Positions 10,710 to 20,824 are shown, numbered from the stretch's first letter. The stretch: 64,000 nt of DNA from Corallium rubrum (GCA_964035015.1 OZ036017.1:4563261-4627260), one strand, 5' to 3'. The notes: generated by a model not told the origin, from the letters alone. Translations and numbers: made by a program.

Positions 10710-10924
10710 GCTAAATATTTCAATTCCTTAAATTGTAGCTGACTATATGTTCTTAAAATGCCGTAAAGTTCCTGAAGTAACTACCCCGTTAATTACTTTC
10801 GGGATTAGCACCCAACGGTGTCCGCTACTTTCGGGTAGCCGTTATTTTCGGTTGGCAAAAAAATGGTATGACAGCAAGATATTTTATATATTTAAGATGC
10901 AAATCTTGACAAATTAATTACCAC

Positions 10925-11370
10925 ACATACTAAACAATTATTGGATGAGACTTTATTGATACCAAGAATTATCAGGTCAAAGTCTGTTGAGACCTTGATA
11001 ATTCTTGATATCAAAAGAGTCGAATTCAAGAATTGTTTTGTTTTACATTTTCAGTTAAATATTTAAAGAAAATCACTCTCTGCACCAAAAAAAAAGTTCA
11101 AAAAACGCAATTCGAAAACCGTTGCTTTTTTTTGTTTGCCAAGCTGGAGAGGTTCACGTTATCATATATATGCATGCATGATAAGTCCTTTTCCCTACAG
11201 ATAATAGCTTCGAAAACTACTGATAAATAGAATTGTGGTCTCATGCAGAATCTGACAATTACAGCGTCAAATACAACTAGTAGTACAGATATCAATAATT
11301 CTTACTAACTTTCGGACCAATTATAATCAAGGATTTGGAAATGCTTATTTGGCGAGTTTGTTTATGTTTA
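10925..11370 (+). repeat. ~450 bp dispersed repeat, copy 1
   Basis: Direct-orientation relative of 14085-14545. Shared landmarks in order: a short palindrome (AAGAATTATCA..TGATAATTCTTGATATC), ACATTTTCAGTT, AAAGAAAATCACTC, GGAGAGGTTCACGT, TACAGATAATA, GTACAGATATC, GACCAATTATAATCAAGGA. No coding capacity. A TACTTTCGGGTAGCC-type segment lies before it (10795-10855), as one lies after copy 2. Confidence 0.75.
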
Positions 11371-11540
11371 GTTATACATGCAAGGACACAAATTTGAACG
11401 GTATATTTTTAACCTTTACGTTACATACATACATGCATGGATGGCTGTGTTTAATATGTACCATGGTTTCAGAAGCTACGATGGTATCAAGTAGGGTTTA
11501 TCGCTAGAGGAATCGTGCCTGTTCATTACTGTGTTGGAGC

Positions 11541-14065
11541 ATTTATTTATTTATTAAGCTTTGCCACTAGCTTTACATACACATATATATTAGGTAATCA
11601 CATTTTAAAGTACATAAAAGTGGCAGGGTAACCGCAACAGCATATTTGCCAATTACTGCGGGCCCATAAACTAGACGAAGAAAATAACGGATTTACGAAC
11701 TGCAAGAATAATACAAAATTAGAAACAGCAGCGGAGACACTCAATTAAACTACGTGCAGTGTTACATTTCGGACAAATTGTCCTCCATGTCCTGGGATCA
11801 TCTGGCTCGTATGATGTATATACAGCAGTTCTGTAGTATTTAAGTAAAATTGATTTAAAGTTATTTAAGCTGTTTGTCTTGCGACGTAGAATGCTTGGCA
11901 ATGCGTTCCATGTCCTAGCCATTCTTGTGCAAAATGAACGCTGGTGAGTAAGTGTTCTGCATTTTGGTTGACAGAATAGTAAAAGGTCTGGATTCTGGTT
12001 TTTCTAGAGGAGGTGTATGGAGTAGGTAAAACTTCGGGATTGACACATGCGAGATCGTTGATAGCTTTAAAGAAGAAGATTAAATCGAGGTATTCATGCC
12101 AAAAAGTGATTGGTAGTAAGTTCAATGTTTGTAATCTTTCTTTGTAGGTAGGTGAACAGCGGAAGGGAAGGTTTAAAATTACTTTGGTAGCCCGTCTTTG
12201 GATTGATTCTATTCTTTTCATTAACTCTACCGATTGAGGAGACCATACTTGGGTTGCATATCCAAGGTGTGGGCGGACGATTGACAAGTATAAGGTTCGT
12301 CGGACTTGTTGGTTTGGTACTTCTCTCACTGTTCTTCGCACGCAACCTAACAACTTATTTGCCGAAGAGCACTGGGTTACAACTTGCTTTGCCCATGTAA
12401 GCTCCTTGGTTATCCAAACCCCAAGATCTCGTTCGGTTTCTACCATATTGATTGGCTTGCCTTTGATGTTGTACGGGTACACAAGTGCTTTCCGTTTTCG
12501 AGTTATGCTTTGAACTTTTGTTTTCACTTCATTAAACTGTAGACCAGACTGTATTGACCATGTTTCTACACTGTCAATGTCTTTTTGAAGGTTGACTGCG
12601 TCACTGTAGGAATCAATTTTCCCAACAAGTTTTGTATCGTCAGCAAAGCAGGCAACTTTTGATGACCGTACGGAGTCTGGTAAGTCGTTGACGTAAAGTA
12701 AAAATAGCATTGGTCCTAAGATTGATCCTTGTGGTACACCTGAGGTCACAGGAAGGGTGGAAGAGATAGCTCCAGGAATGGTAACACGTTGTTTGCGCCC
12801 TTCCAGGTATGAGCTGAACCAAGAATATAGACTGCCATGAATGTTGATGTTTCTCAGCTTTTCAAGTAGCAAGCCGTGGTCTACTTTGTCGAAAGCCTTG
12901 CTCATGTCTAAGTAAATCACATCTGTCTGTTTTCCCTTGTCGAGTTGAACTCCGATATACTCCATGACCTCAACTAGCTGTGTAACGCAGGACTTCCCTT
13001 GGACAAAACCATGTTGATTGGGATTGATGTATTTCTGCAAGTGGTTTCTTATTTTTAGTAGGACGCATCGTTCGAACAGCTTGGAGATTGTCGTAAGAAG
13101 CGAGATAGGTCTGTAATTTTCCGTGAATTCTTTATCACCTTTCTTGAATACGGGAACTATGTTTGCAGTTTTCCATTCTTCTGGGAAAACTCCCGATTCT
13201 AGTGACTGGTTGAACAAGAGACAAAGAGAAGGGGCAATCTCCACAGATGTTTCTTTTAACAGTTTGTTAGGTATTCCATCTGCTCCGGTGGCTTTATTTA
13301 CGTCTAGGGATTTGAGGGCAGCAAGAACTTCGTCGGAGGTGAGACTTATGTCAGATAAGGCGCGTTCGTCGAGTAAGGTTGACGGTGTTGTGTTTAGTGA
13401 CGGAGCAGTTGATTTTTTGTGAAAGACTGAGGCGAAATAGTGGTTGAATAGTTTGGCTATAGTGTCTGGAGTTGATGCGACAATTCTAGAAGGAGACTCA
13501 GAGGAGTTGTTTGCCATGGAGACTGATTGCGGAATTCCGGATTTTTTAGATGCCAATTTGAAGATGGACCAAAAGCGTTTTGGGTTTGTCTTCAGATCCG
13601 TAGCAAGTGAGGCGAAAAAGTTACAACGACTCTCCGATATCATAGTTTTGACTATAGATCTTAGCTTTTTGAACTTCTGTTTCATGTGATCAGTTGGGCA
13701 ACGTTTTAAGTTTCTTCGCGCGGATTCCTTTTTCCGCATGACATGTAGAATTTCGCCACTGATCCATGGTAGAGAGTTCCTTCCTTTAAGATGTTTGACG
13801 GGAACGAACTGGGAAACAAGAAATAAGAAAGTGGTTTTCCATCTTGTCCAATTCTCGTTAATGTCGGATGTCGCTTGAAAAATTGAGGACAGGTTTTCTC
13901 TTTGGATTGCCGAACGTAGACCATCGAAATTTGCGCGTCTGTAATCATAAACGGTCCGGTGGAGCATAGGAGGAGCTTTCAATGTTGCTTGTATATCAAA
14001 CACAACTACACAGTGGTCGGTAAAGATGCCTGACTCACTAGGTTCAAGTATTTCACGTATTTTTT
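11541..14065 (-). mobile_element. 5'-truncated APE-type LINE (CR1/L2/Jockey-like group)
   Basis: Minus-strand non-LTR retrotransposon. It ends in a TAAATAAATAAAT tail (11541-11555) after a ~165 bp 3' untranslated region. It begins within the last part of the endonuclease domain at about 14063-14065, next to the palindromic start of a ~450 bp repeat. Upstream endonuclease and any ORF1 are absent. Two further 3' fragments of the family lie at 1148-1326 and 4363-4467. Target duplications could not be fixed. Confidence 0.85.
11719..14065 (-). pseudogene. LINE reverse transcriptase, truncated and frameshifted
   Basis: The open frame from 14210 to 11865 has LINE homology from about residue 50 (14063); its first 50 residues come from the neighbouring repeat. 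Order: end of an AP-endonuclease with GIFTDHCVVVFDI (the SDH-type motif, residues 61-73), linker, RT fingers/palm with ATGADGIPN (308-315), YRPISLL (366-372), catalytic YLDMSKAFD (433-441), GVPQGSILGP (491-500) and FADD (522-525), thumb, then a C-terminal part near WLGHG. Near 11922 the conserved C-terminus continues in another frame (MARTWNALPS ... CPKCNTARSLIECLRCC, a Cys-rich finger) to 11719. So it has one frameshift near the end and a missing 5' part; the RT core is intact, suggesting a fairly recent insertion. Confidence 0.88.
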
Positions 14066-14084
14066 TAAGTCTTATTATTTTTTC

Positions 14085-14545
14085 GCATAATAAGACTTTT
14101 TTTATATCGAGAATTATCAAGGCCAAAGTCTGTGTTATCTGGCGAAGCCGAAGTCTGATAATGCGGTCTGAGACCTTCATAATTCTTGATATCAAAAAAG
14201 TCGAATGCAATATATGTTTTGTTATACATTTTCAGTTGAAAATATAAAGAAAATCACTCCCTCAGAACCAAAAAAGTTTCAAAAATCGCAATTCAAAAAC
14301 AGTAATTGCCTCTTTCCCGCGCTTGTCTTCGGTTTAGCTAGCTGGACAGGTTCACGTCAGCACATGTATGCATAAGTCTTTTTTTTACAGATAATACCTC
14401 CAGAAACTACAGGTAATAGCATTGCGGGCTCAGAATTTGACAATCACAGCGGCAGATATGCCACTAGAAGTACAGATATCGAGAATTCTCACCAACGTTT
14501 TGACCAATTATAATCAAGGACTTGGAAAAATGTATATTAAAAAGT
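14085..14545 (+). repeat. ~450 bp dispersed repeat, copy 2
   Basis: Second copy of the repeat at 10925-11370, same orientation, on the other side of the LINE. Its start is a ~120 bp foldback (GACTTTTTTTATATCGAGAA against TTCTTGATATCAAAAAAGTC). It is followed at 14560-14700 by degenerate GTTACTTTC / GCTACTTTC repeats. Confidence 0.75.
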
Positions 14546-14780
14546 GATATCGGTTAAATCTAACGCGTTACTATCGCGTAGTCGTTACTTTCAGAGGGAT
14601 CGCTACTTTCAGAAATTATTAGAGGTATCGAAACTTTGTCGTTACTTTCGCGTAGCCACTACTTTGGGAACACCACGGTAGCCGTATTTTGTAGCGAATT
14701 ACTCAACCCACCCCTGTTACGGACCTAACTTTGAGCGCATGTTACGCGACCTGAAAATAATTCTACTTTTAATTCTTTAG

Positions 14781-17700
14781 TCCTGGCTTCACTAGAGAAC
14801 GTTCTAACATGTATCAGAAACCTGACAGTGGTTTATCCAAGGTAAAAGCTGATATATTGAATGTGACCAAGACCATGCAAAGCAATATGTCTAAAGTATT
14901 GGACAGAGGCTCCAAACTCGAGGACTTGCAAGATAAAACGGGTAAGATAATGTTTTACTAAATATGTAGAAAACAAGAACTGCCAAACAGTTAAAAAACT
15001 TTGATTTTGAGCACAGCACAGTACACTGCAGCACTCGATAGGATACTTTACCACAGCACAGCACAGCACAGCAGAGCACAGCAGAGCACAACAGAGCACA
15101 TCATAACAGACCACATGACACTACACTACACTACACTACACTACACTACACTACACTACACTACACTACACTACACTACACTACACTACACTACACTACA
15201 CTACACTACACTACGCTACGCTACGCTACGCTACGCTACGCTACGCTACGCTACGCTACGCTACGCTACGCTACGCTACGCTACGCTACGCTACGCTACG
15301 CTACGCTACGCTACGCTACGCTACGCTACGCTACGCTACACTACACTACACTACACTACACTACACTACACTACACTACACTACACTACACAATACACCA
15401 CAGCAGACTACAGCACACATCACCATGCTTTCAACTCCACGGAACAGTGCAGTGCAGTGCGGTACAGTACACTATACAGTTCTGCACACTATACAGTTCT
15501 GGGAGCAATTATAGAATACCAGGCCAATCCAAAGCTACCATAATTGTTCCATCCGGCTACAAAACTGCTCACATGATCCTATTACGCACTTTGTATTACA
15601 ACACACTGGCTACGTGCCTACAAGGCTACGTGCCTACAAGGCTACCTGGCTGCCTGTCTACGTGGCTACGTGGCTTCCTCGCTACGTGGCTACAGAGCTA
15701 CGTGGCTACAAGGCTCCGTGGCTATGTTGCTACAAGCCTACGTGGTGATGTGGCAACAAGGCTACACGAGACTCAAAACAGTTAAAATCGAAATAATTGA
15801 AGGCAAAATGAAGAAAGTGAAAATGATTAAACATCTGATAAATGGCACGAGTATAAGGGTTCTCAAAATAGTCTTGATCAACACAAGATCAGTAACGATA
15901 ACCTGACCCCCATACAATGGAACCATAATCACAAATCCGGGACATTTGTGGTATGGAAAAGTCCGATAACCTGACCCCCATAGAATGGAACCATGAACGC
16001 TAACCATAAACATAATCACAAATCGGGAACGTTTATGGTATAGAAAATTACGATAACCTGACCACCATGCAATGGAACCATGAACCTTAACCCCCATACA
16101 ATGGAACCATGAACCCTAACCCTAATCACAAATCGGGGCATTTGTGCCATGGGAAATTACAATAACCTGACCCCATGCATACAATGGAACCATGAACCCT
16201 AACCCTAATCGGAAATCGGGGACGTTTATGGTATGGAAAATGACCATAACCTGACCCCCATACAGTGGAACCATGAACCCTAACCATAATCACAAATCGA
16301 AGACGTTTATGGTATGGAAAATTACGGTAACCTGACCCCCATACAATGGAACCCGGAACCCTAACCCTAATCACAAATCGAGGACGTTTATGGTATGGAA
16401 AATTACGATAACCTGACCCCAATACAATGGAAGCAGGCTTCATGATTCCATTGTATGGGGGTCAGGGTTCATGGTTCCATTGTATGGTGGTCAGGTTATC
16501 GTAATTTTCCATATCATAAAGAGCCAGCTTTGAACATCAATTCCAAGTACAATCATAAAACATCAAAAAAGGAATGATAAAAATCTTGATTTTACGTTTC
16601 GGGCACTGCCCTTCATCAGAATATTCAGATAAGATGTGCAATCCAGAGCACTTATTTACACAAAGCAAACCTAATTAGAATAATTACATATTAAAATCAC
16701 GTAAATTAAGTCCTTTGGGAATAAAGTTAACCAGCACACCACAGTGCAGCACACCGCAGTACAAGAAACCACATCACATCAGATCAAGGTCCCCCATTAT
16801 AATTTCATAAATTCTTTTAAATTAGACAAACTTAACTTTATTGCCAATTTTTTTAATTGTTCTTTTACAGAGGGCCTGGATTTCAGCGCTTTTAAGTTTG
16901 TTCATGGGTCGAGGAAATTGCAAAGGAAGATGTGGTGGCAAAATGTCAAAGTACGTATAGGTCCATTGTTGGTAACCATATTAAGGCCCTGCTACGCGTT
17001 ATATTTTTGCTATTAACAAACATAATCACCTGAAAATCTAGTCATCTACATTTTTGATGTTGGAGAAACACACGCGCACGCTTCCTTCAATTTAATTTGG
17101 TTTGACAGTAGAAACGATATGTACAGCATATTACATGACCGTGCGGAGATACGAATTTCATCTTCGAGTGTTGGTAATGTTTCTCATAAGTGAGCGAAGC
17201 GAACGAGTAAGATATTACCAACCGAGAAGATCAAATTCGTATGTCCAAGCGGTTATGTAATATTCTGTGTATTTCATAAACAAAACCATCTATAATTATG
17301 GTTAATTTGAAAATTAACCATAATTATAGATGGTTTTGTTTATGAAATGCACTCAAATAAGATATTGTTGCACTGAAATATTTACGTGTAAAAATATCGT
17401 ATTTTTGGCATGTGTTTAAATACAATTTTTCTCAGTGGCCGAAAACTCTGCAGTATCACACTAGATAGAGTTTATGAAATAATTAACTTTCTCTGATAAC
17501 TCATTATACACATGTGACGTCAAGATGTTGAATTTGCATATCAAAAGCCCTCAACAACGAAGCAAGGAAACGAAAACCTACAAAACGAAAACCTACAAAA
17601 GATCTTTGTCATTTTAAGTGTTCTTTCAAATAAGACAGACTTAAGTTTTCCTTTCATACTGTAGGCACTTTAACAAAAGAAGTCTTTGCAATTGGAACTA

Positions 17701-17811
17701 ATGCACTTTTTAATTTAATTAAATCTGCAGCTCAAGTTATTGTTTGGTTTTATCGTTCTTGCTTTGCTGCTTATATTGATTGGTAAGACCTCTTCTACGT
17801 TAGTATTGTGA
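14781..17811 (+). CDS. R-SNARE of the VAMP/synaptobrevin family (3' exons)
   Basis: Host gene, three exons seen. Exon at 14781-14941 (after CTTTAG, before GTAAGA) encodes PGFTRERSNMYQKPDSGLS followed by the first half of a SNARE helix with KVLDRGSKLEDLQDKT; the Arg of LDRG is the zero-layer residue of R-SNAREs. Exon 16871-16950 (after TTTTACAG, before GTACGT) completes it: EGLDFSAFKFVHGSRKLQRK then MWWQNVK, the juxtamembrane Trp pair typical of VAMPs. Exon from 17731 (after CTGCAG) gives the membrane anchor LKLLFGFIVLALLLILI. All three phases agree. The end is either GKTSSTLVL and stop at 17809-17811, or a GTAAG donor at 17783 used to join a tiny exon at 17851-17870. The 5' exons with the start codon were not found. 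Such proteins sit on transport vesicles and pair with Q-SNAREs to drive membrane fusion. LQDK recalls VAMP4 and WWxNVK recalls VAMP8; the subtype is undecided. Confidence 0.88.
15045..15105 (+). repeat. (CACAG)n pentamer repeat
   Basis: Period-5 CACAG/CAGAG tract in the first intron seen of the R-SNARE gene. Looser relatives extend from 15008 and reappear near 16738-16770. Confidence 0.85.
15121..15390 (+). repeat. Pentamer array (CTACA)18 (CTACG)25 (CTACA)11
   Basis: A pure period-5 array in the R-SNARE intron. The outer blocks are CTACA and the inner 125 bp block (15211-15335) is CTACG with no exceptions, with sharp switches on both sides. The long open frame it creates is a by-product of a stop-free repeat. 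Confidence 0.98.
15610..15768 (+). repeat. Degenerate octamer minisatellite (CTACGTGG)n
   Basis: About 20 successive 8 bp units, mostly CTACGTGG or CTACAAGG with substitutions but hardly any length change, so phase is kept throughout. Lies in the same intron. Confidence 0.9.
15893..16510 (+). repeat. ~81 bp minisatellite with an inverted end
   Basis: Seven or so units spaced 69-111 bp (mostly 81-86), each with AACCTGACCCCCATACAATGG, a CATGAACCCTAACC block, ATCACAAATCG and TTTATGGTATGGAAAATTAC. From about 16441 the last ~70 bp are the reverse complement, so the array ends head-to-head. Several units contain CCCTAACCCTAA. Intronic in the R-SNARE gene. Confidence 0.9.
16596..16619 (-). other. 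Hammerhead-core-like motif
   Basis: On the minus strand: CTGATGA, then AGGGCAGTGCCC (a 4 bp GGGC/GCCC hairpin with one unpaired A), then GAAAC. This is the order of the conserved CUGAUGA - stem II - GAAA core of hammerhead ribozymes, which Penelope-like retroelements carry in their terminal regions. The extra A and the lack of a clear stem III ending in UH mean it is not a canonical active ribozyme. It may mark the end of a degraded Penelope-like element in 16511-16700. Confidence 0.4.
17123..17269. repeat. Imperfect foldback, ~147 bp
   Basis: ACAGCATATTACATGACCG and GAGATACGAATTTCATCTTC on the left pair with the complements in 17222-17269; the middle holds GTTGGTAAT against ATTACCAAC around GCGAAGCGAACGAG. 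It lies in the second intron seen of the R-SNARE gene and looks like a MITE. Confidence 0.75.
17271..17348. repeat. Perfect palindrome, 38 bp arms, 2 nt loop
   Basis: ATTTCATAAACAAAACCATC followed by TATAATTATGGTTAATTT, then GA, then the exact reverse complement. It abuts the foldback at 17123-17269, in the same intron. Confidence 0.95.
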
Positions 17812-17864
17812 TTTTAGTGTAACTTGGTAATGTTGTTTTTGGTGTACAAGCTGTCAGTGGACAA

Positions 17865-18035
17865 CTTTGAGCTCCAGACAGGATTCAAACCCACAACCTT
17901 CCGAATGCCATGGCTATAGGTATAAATATCGTAAACAACCTCGATCTGCCGTCTGGATTCCATTGACTCAATGGTTAGAGCCTCCGGCTGACATTCAGAA
18001 AGTTGTGGGTTCGAGTCTCGTCTGGAGTTCAGAGT
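17865..18035. repeat. Inverted pair of tRNA-like sequences
   Basis: The + copy (about 17950-18030) has an A-box-like CAATGGTTAGAGC and a B-box GGTTCGAGTCT 28 bp further on. The preceding minus copy has GGTTTGAATCC at 17881-17891. Both share a TTGTGGGTT(C/T)GA..CGTCTGGAG-type 3' part. The cloverleaf is poor, so this is a tRNA-derived repeat (SINE-like) in inverted duplicate and not a working tRNA gene. It follows the R-SNARE 3' end directly. Confidence 0.5.
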
Positions 18036-18184
18036 TTTTCTCTGAGTTTAACTATATATGACATTGTACGGCAGAACCAAATGACACTTTACCAACATCA
18101 AGCTGAAAATACTATAGACCATTTCCACGATGTTGTGCGCGCATCATTTTGCGCGTCACATGCATTAAAACGTGGCTAATACTA

Positions 18185-19399
18185 CAATCAATTTCAAAAG
18201 TAGTTCGAACACTTGAGCTTTTCTAAATATACTCGTTCAACATCTTCTATCTTGCCATATGTACACAATCCCTCCCTCCCCCTCCCTTTACAATGTTGCC
18301 TAATGAAACAAATTAACAATTCCGGCGAAATTCACCGTAAACATGGTATACAACATTGAACAGGGGGCCGGGGGAGTTGGAAAACCAAAAAAGGACACAA
18401 ATGTCCCAAGACTTTTGCAAAATGATTGTCTGAGAAAACATTTTTCGTTAATAGAACATTAAGCTGTTATGTAGTTGGGTTTGTTACTATAATAGCAATA
18501 ATTCAGTGAAATGTTGGCATTTTGTTGGTAACAGAATTGTTATTGGGAGTTTAAAGGCATTTAGTTGTGTTTATTGCTCCCAAAAACGTTATTTTATTGA
18601 TTAAGACGTCTTTGCACGAATTATTGAAAATATACTACAATGAAAGTGATGGCCTCACGACAATGCAATTGGAAAAGCTTGATTTATCTAAAAAATAATT
18701 TCAATCAATTGATTACGCATTTCTTTATGTTTGTGAAGAGTTTAACTTATGCAATATTTCCTTCACTTAAACGACTTTGCCTTAATTGGCGAATTGAAAC
18801 GTCCTTGTGTTAACCTGAGGTGCGTAGCCTTTCATGTGTTCTGCGCATGTAAGCGAAAACGCTTTTTGGATAGAGAATATTTTAATAATTTCACAAATTG
18901 CATAGTGCGTTACTCAATTTCACTACGGAAAGCAATATTGTAGAAGTGAACTTCGATCAAAAAGTACGGAATTTTAAACATTCAATAGCACCCTAATCAA
19001 ACAAGTATATAAATTGCGTAATATATTGAAAATTGTTTTAGGTTTTCATTAGTATGCATATCATGCACGAGAGTAGAAGTATACACAGCGATAACACGTG
19101 TAAATACTGGGCTAGTTATTAACAAATATAACTTGATATTCGGTTGTTATTACTAATTTCGGCACTGTGCTCGAACGGTACTCACCACGGTACTCACTGA
19201 TTACCATGGGAATTATTTCGGTAAATCTGTGTTATTTCACGAAAACTGATCACTTCGGCTGTTTGCTCGTGTTACCAGCATTGTGTTGGTTTCTATGAAA
19301 GGTACTAACTGCTGTTTCATTCACACAATGGCCTTTAAGCGGCGACGATGCTCACTTCCGTAGCATAAAAGGAGACATAAGATCAAGTTATTTATAGTA
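18185..19399 (+). repeat. Satellite array, first unit (left of the insertion)
   Basis: Begins abruptly at CAATCAATTTCAAAAGTAGT and follows the unit sequence to TTATTTATAGTA, where the 9.9 kb element interrupts it. The rest of the unit resumes at 29320. Type A by its sequence around 18749-18943, but with edge-specific variants such as GTTCGAACACT and GTACACAATCCC, the last also found in the divergent unit near 53.2 kb. Confidence 0.9.
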
Positions 19400-19409
19400 C
19401 ACAGCAAAA

Positions 19410-19800
19410 TTGAGAATTCTTACCTAGAACATTGATTCTCATTTTAAGCAATAAGTTTCTTAAAATAAGAAAAATGTTCTTGCCTAGAACTAATTTTACT
19501 TAAAACAAGAAAATTATTTCTAACCAAGAATATATCTTACTTAAAGCAAGAAAATATTTTCTTGACAAGAATAAACCAAGAATTGATTTCACTTAAAACA
19601 AGAAAATATATGCTTAACAAGAATAAACCAAGAATTGATTTTACTTAAAACAAGAAAATATTTTTGGGCAAAAATAAACCAAGAATTGATTTCACTTAAA
19701 GCAAAAAAAAATTTTTTGGCAATATTAAACTAAGAATTAATTTTGCTTAAAACAAGAAAATATTTTCTAACCAAGAATAAAACGAGAATTTGTTTCAAGA
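19410..19800 (+). repeat. Left subterminal repeats
   Basis: About seven irregular ~55-60 bp units built from AAGAATTGATTTTACTTAAA and ACAAGAAAATATTTT. Confidence 0.8.
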
Positions 19801-19968
19801 GAATTTTGTATCAAGACCACGCGAGGCTAACGCGGGATAATTATCCCATGATGACGCGGGAACCCGGTGACGGCGTGTTTTCGAAGTTCGTTGGCCGATT
19901 GTTTGTCATATGGTTTTGTAATTTATTGCTTGTTTTGTAAATGGTTCTTCGCTAGACGTATACAGACG

Positions 19969-19992
19969 ATGGATGCGATCACATTATTGAAG
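19969..19992 (+). other. Candidate first coding exon, unconfirmed
   Basis: ATGGATGCGATCACATTATT then GAAG, immediately followed by GTATGT, a good splice donor. It encodes MDAITLLK and ends in phase 0. It lies in a GC-richer island (19820-19990) inside the CACAG-ended element. No continuing exon could be identified, so this may be chance. Confidence 0.2.
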
Positions 19993-20435
19993 GTATGTCA
20001 TAGATTCTTACATGTAAATCAGCAGTTTTGTATACTGATTGGTGATTCAGCAAATGTATGTAGCTTCATTTATTTATTCGTTAGTCGCTACGGAATAGAA
20101 ATGTTCTTACAAAGATTTGCCGTTTGATCCTTACAAAATATGTGTATGTTCTTAGTTTATAAGTATTACAATTGAAGGAGTTACTTATGGTTTGTTTTGG
20201 GAATTGACAAATTGTTTTTGTTGATCAACAATTAACGGCGGCAATTTTGAATACATAACAATGCATAGGTAAAATTAATTTACTAAAAGTCGACCATTTG
20301 GTTCCCCTTTTGATGCATACAACTGTTATGTTTCGATATTTAATTTAAGAAAAGGCTCTACTGTGTTAACAAGACAGCTTGACAACTAGATATTCCTAGA
20401 CAGCAATGTTCTTTGTTTGGAATCTGGGGGCAAAC

Positions 20436-20824
20436 CAACCTCGTACCCAGGGCCATTTGTAGGGAACTGGGCCAAGATGGCGAATAAAACAAAATGGCGG
20501 GAACAAATGGCCCTGGTGGAGGCTAGCTCAAAATGCGCAGTATATTGCGCATTTTATTAACTAGAACTCAGTTCTTTACACAGTAATTATACCTAATTAC
20601 ACCTAATTATTGCATGGTTTAAAATATAATTTCCCGTGCCGTGTGCAGGAACAACCGACAAGGTCAAAATACATTTTTTTTTAAAAAAATACAAAATCAA
20701 ACCGTCTGATTTACGCCATAAGCTCTTGACCAATCAGAGGCTGAGGTAGCCTAGCCTCCACCAGGGCTATTTGTTCCCGCCATCTTGGCCCAGTTCCCTA
20801 CAAATGGGCCTGGGTACGAGGTTG
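20436..20824. mobile_element. 389 bp MITE with 9 bp target duplication (Mutator-like, tentative)
   Basis: Inverted termini start CAACCTCGTACCCAGGGCC and pair over roughly 90 bp. The flanks GGGGCAAAC (20427-20435 and 20825-20833) form a 9 bp target duplication, the usual length for Mutator-like elements. The arms include CCAAGATGGCG, which resembles a YY1 binding site. No coding capacity. Confidence 0.8.

Noticed and set aside
15121-15390. CRISPR array
   Set aside because: Period-5 simple repeat without spacers, in a eukaryotic intron.
15001-15543. 180-codon frame over the CTACA/CTACG array
   Set aside because: A stop-free simple repeat gives a long frame by chance; it lies in an intron.
16100-16380. 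True telomere or subtelomere
   Set aside because: Only two CCCTAA words per unit, inside a unique ~81 bp repeat in an intron; no continuous telomeric array.
15762-16443. Minus-strand frames with a 27-residue protein repeat (GSGYRNFPYHK)
   Set aside because: They simply translate the ~81 bp minisatellite; units of other lengths break the frame.
17950-18030. Functional tRNA gene
   Set aside because: A and B boxes are present but acceptor and T stems pair poorly, and an inverted partial copy lies beside it; better called tRNA-derived repeat.
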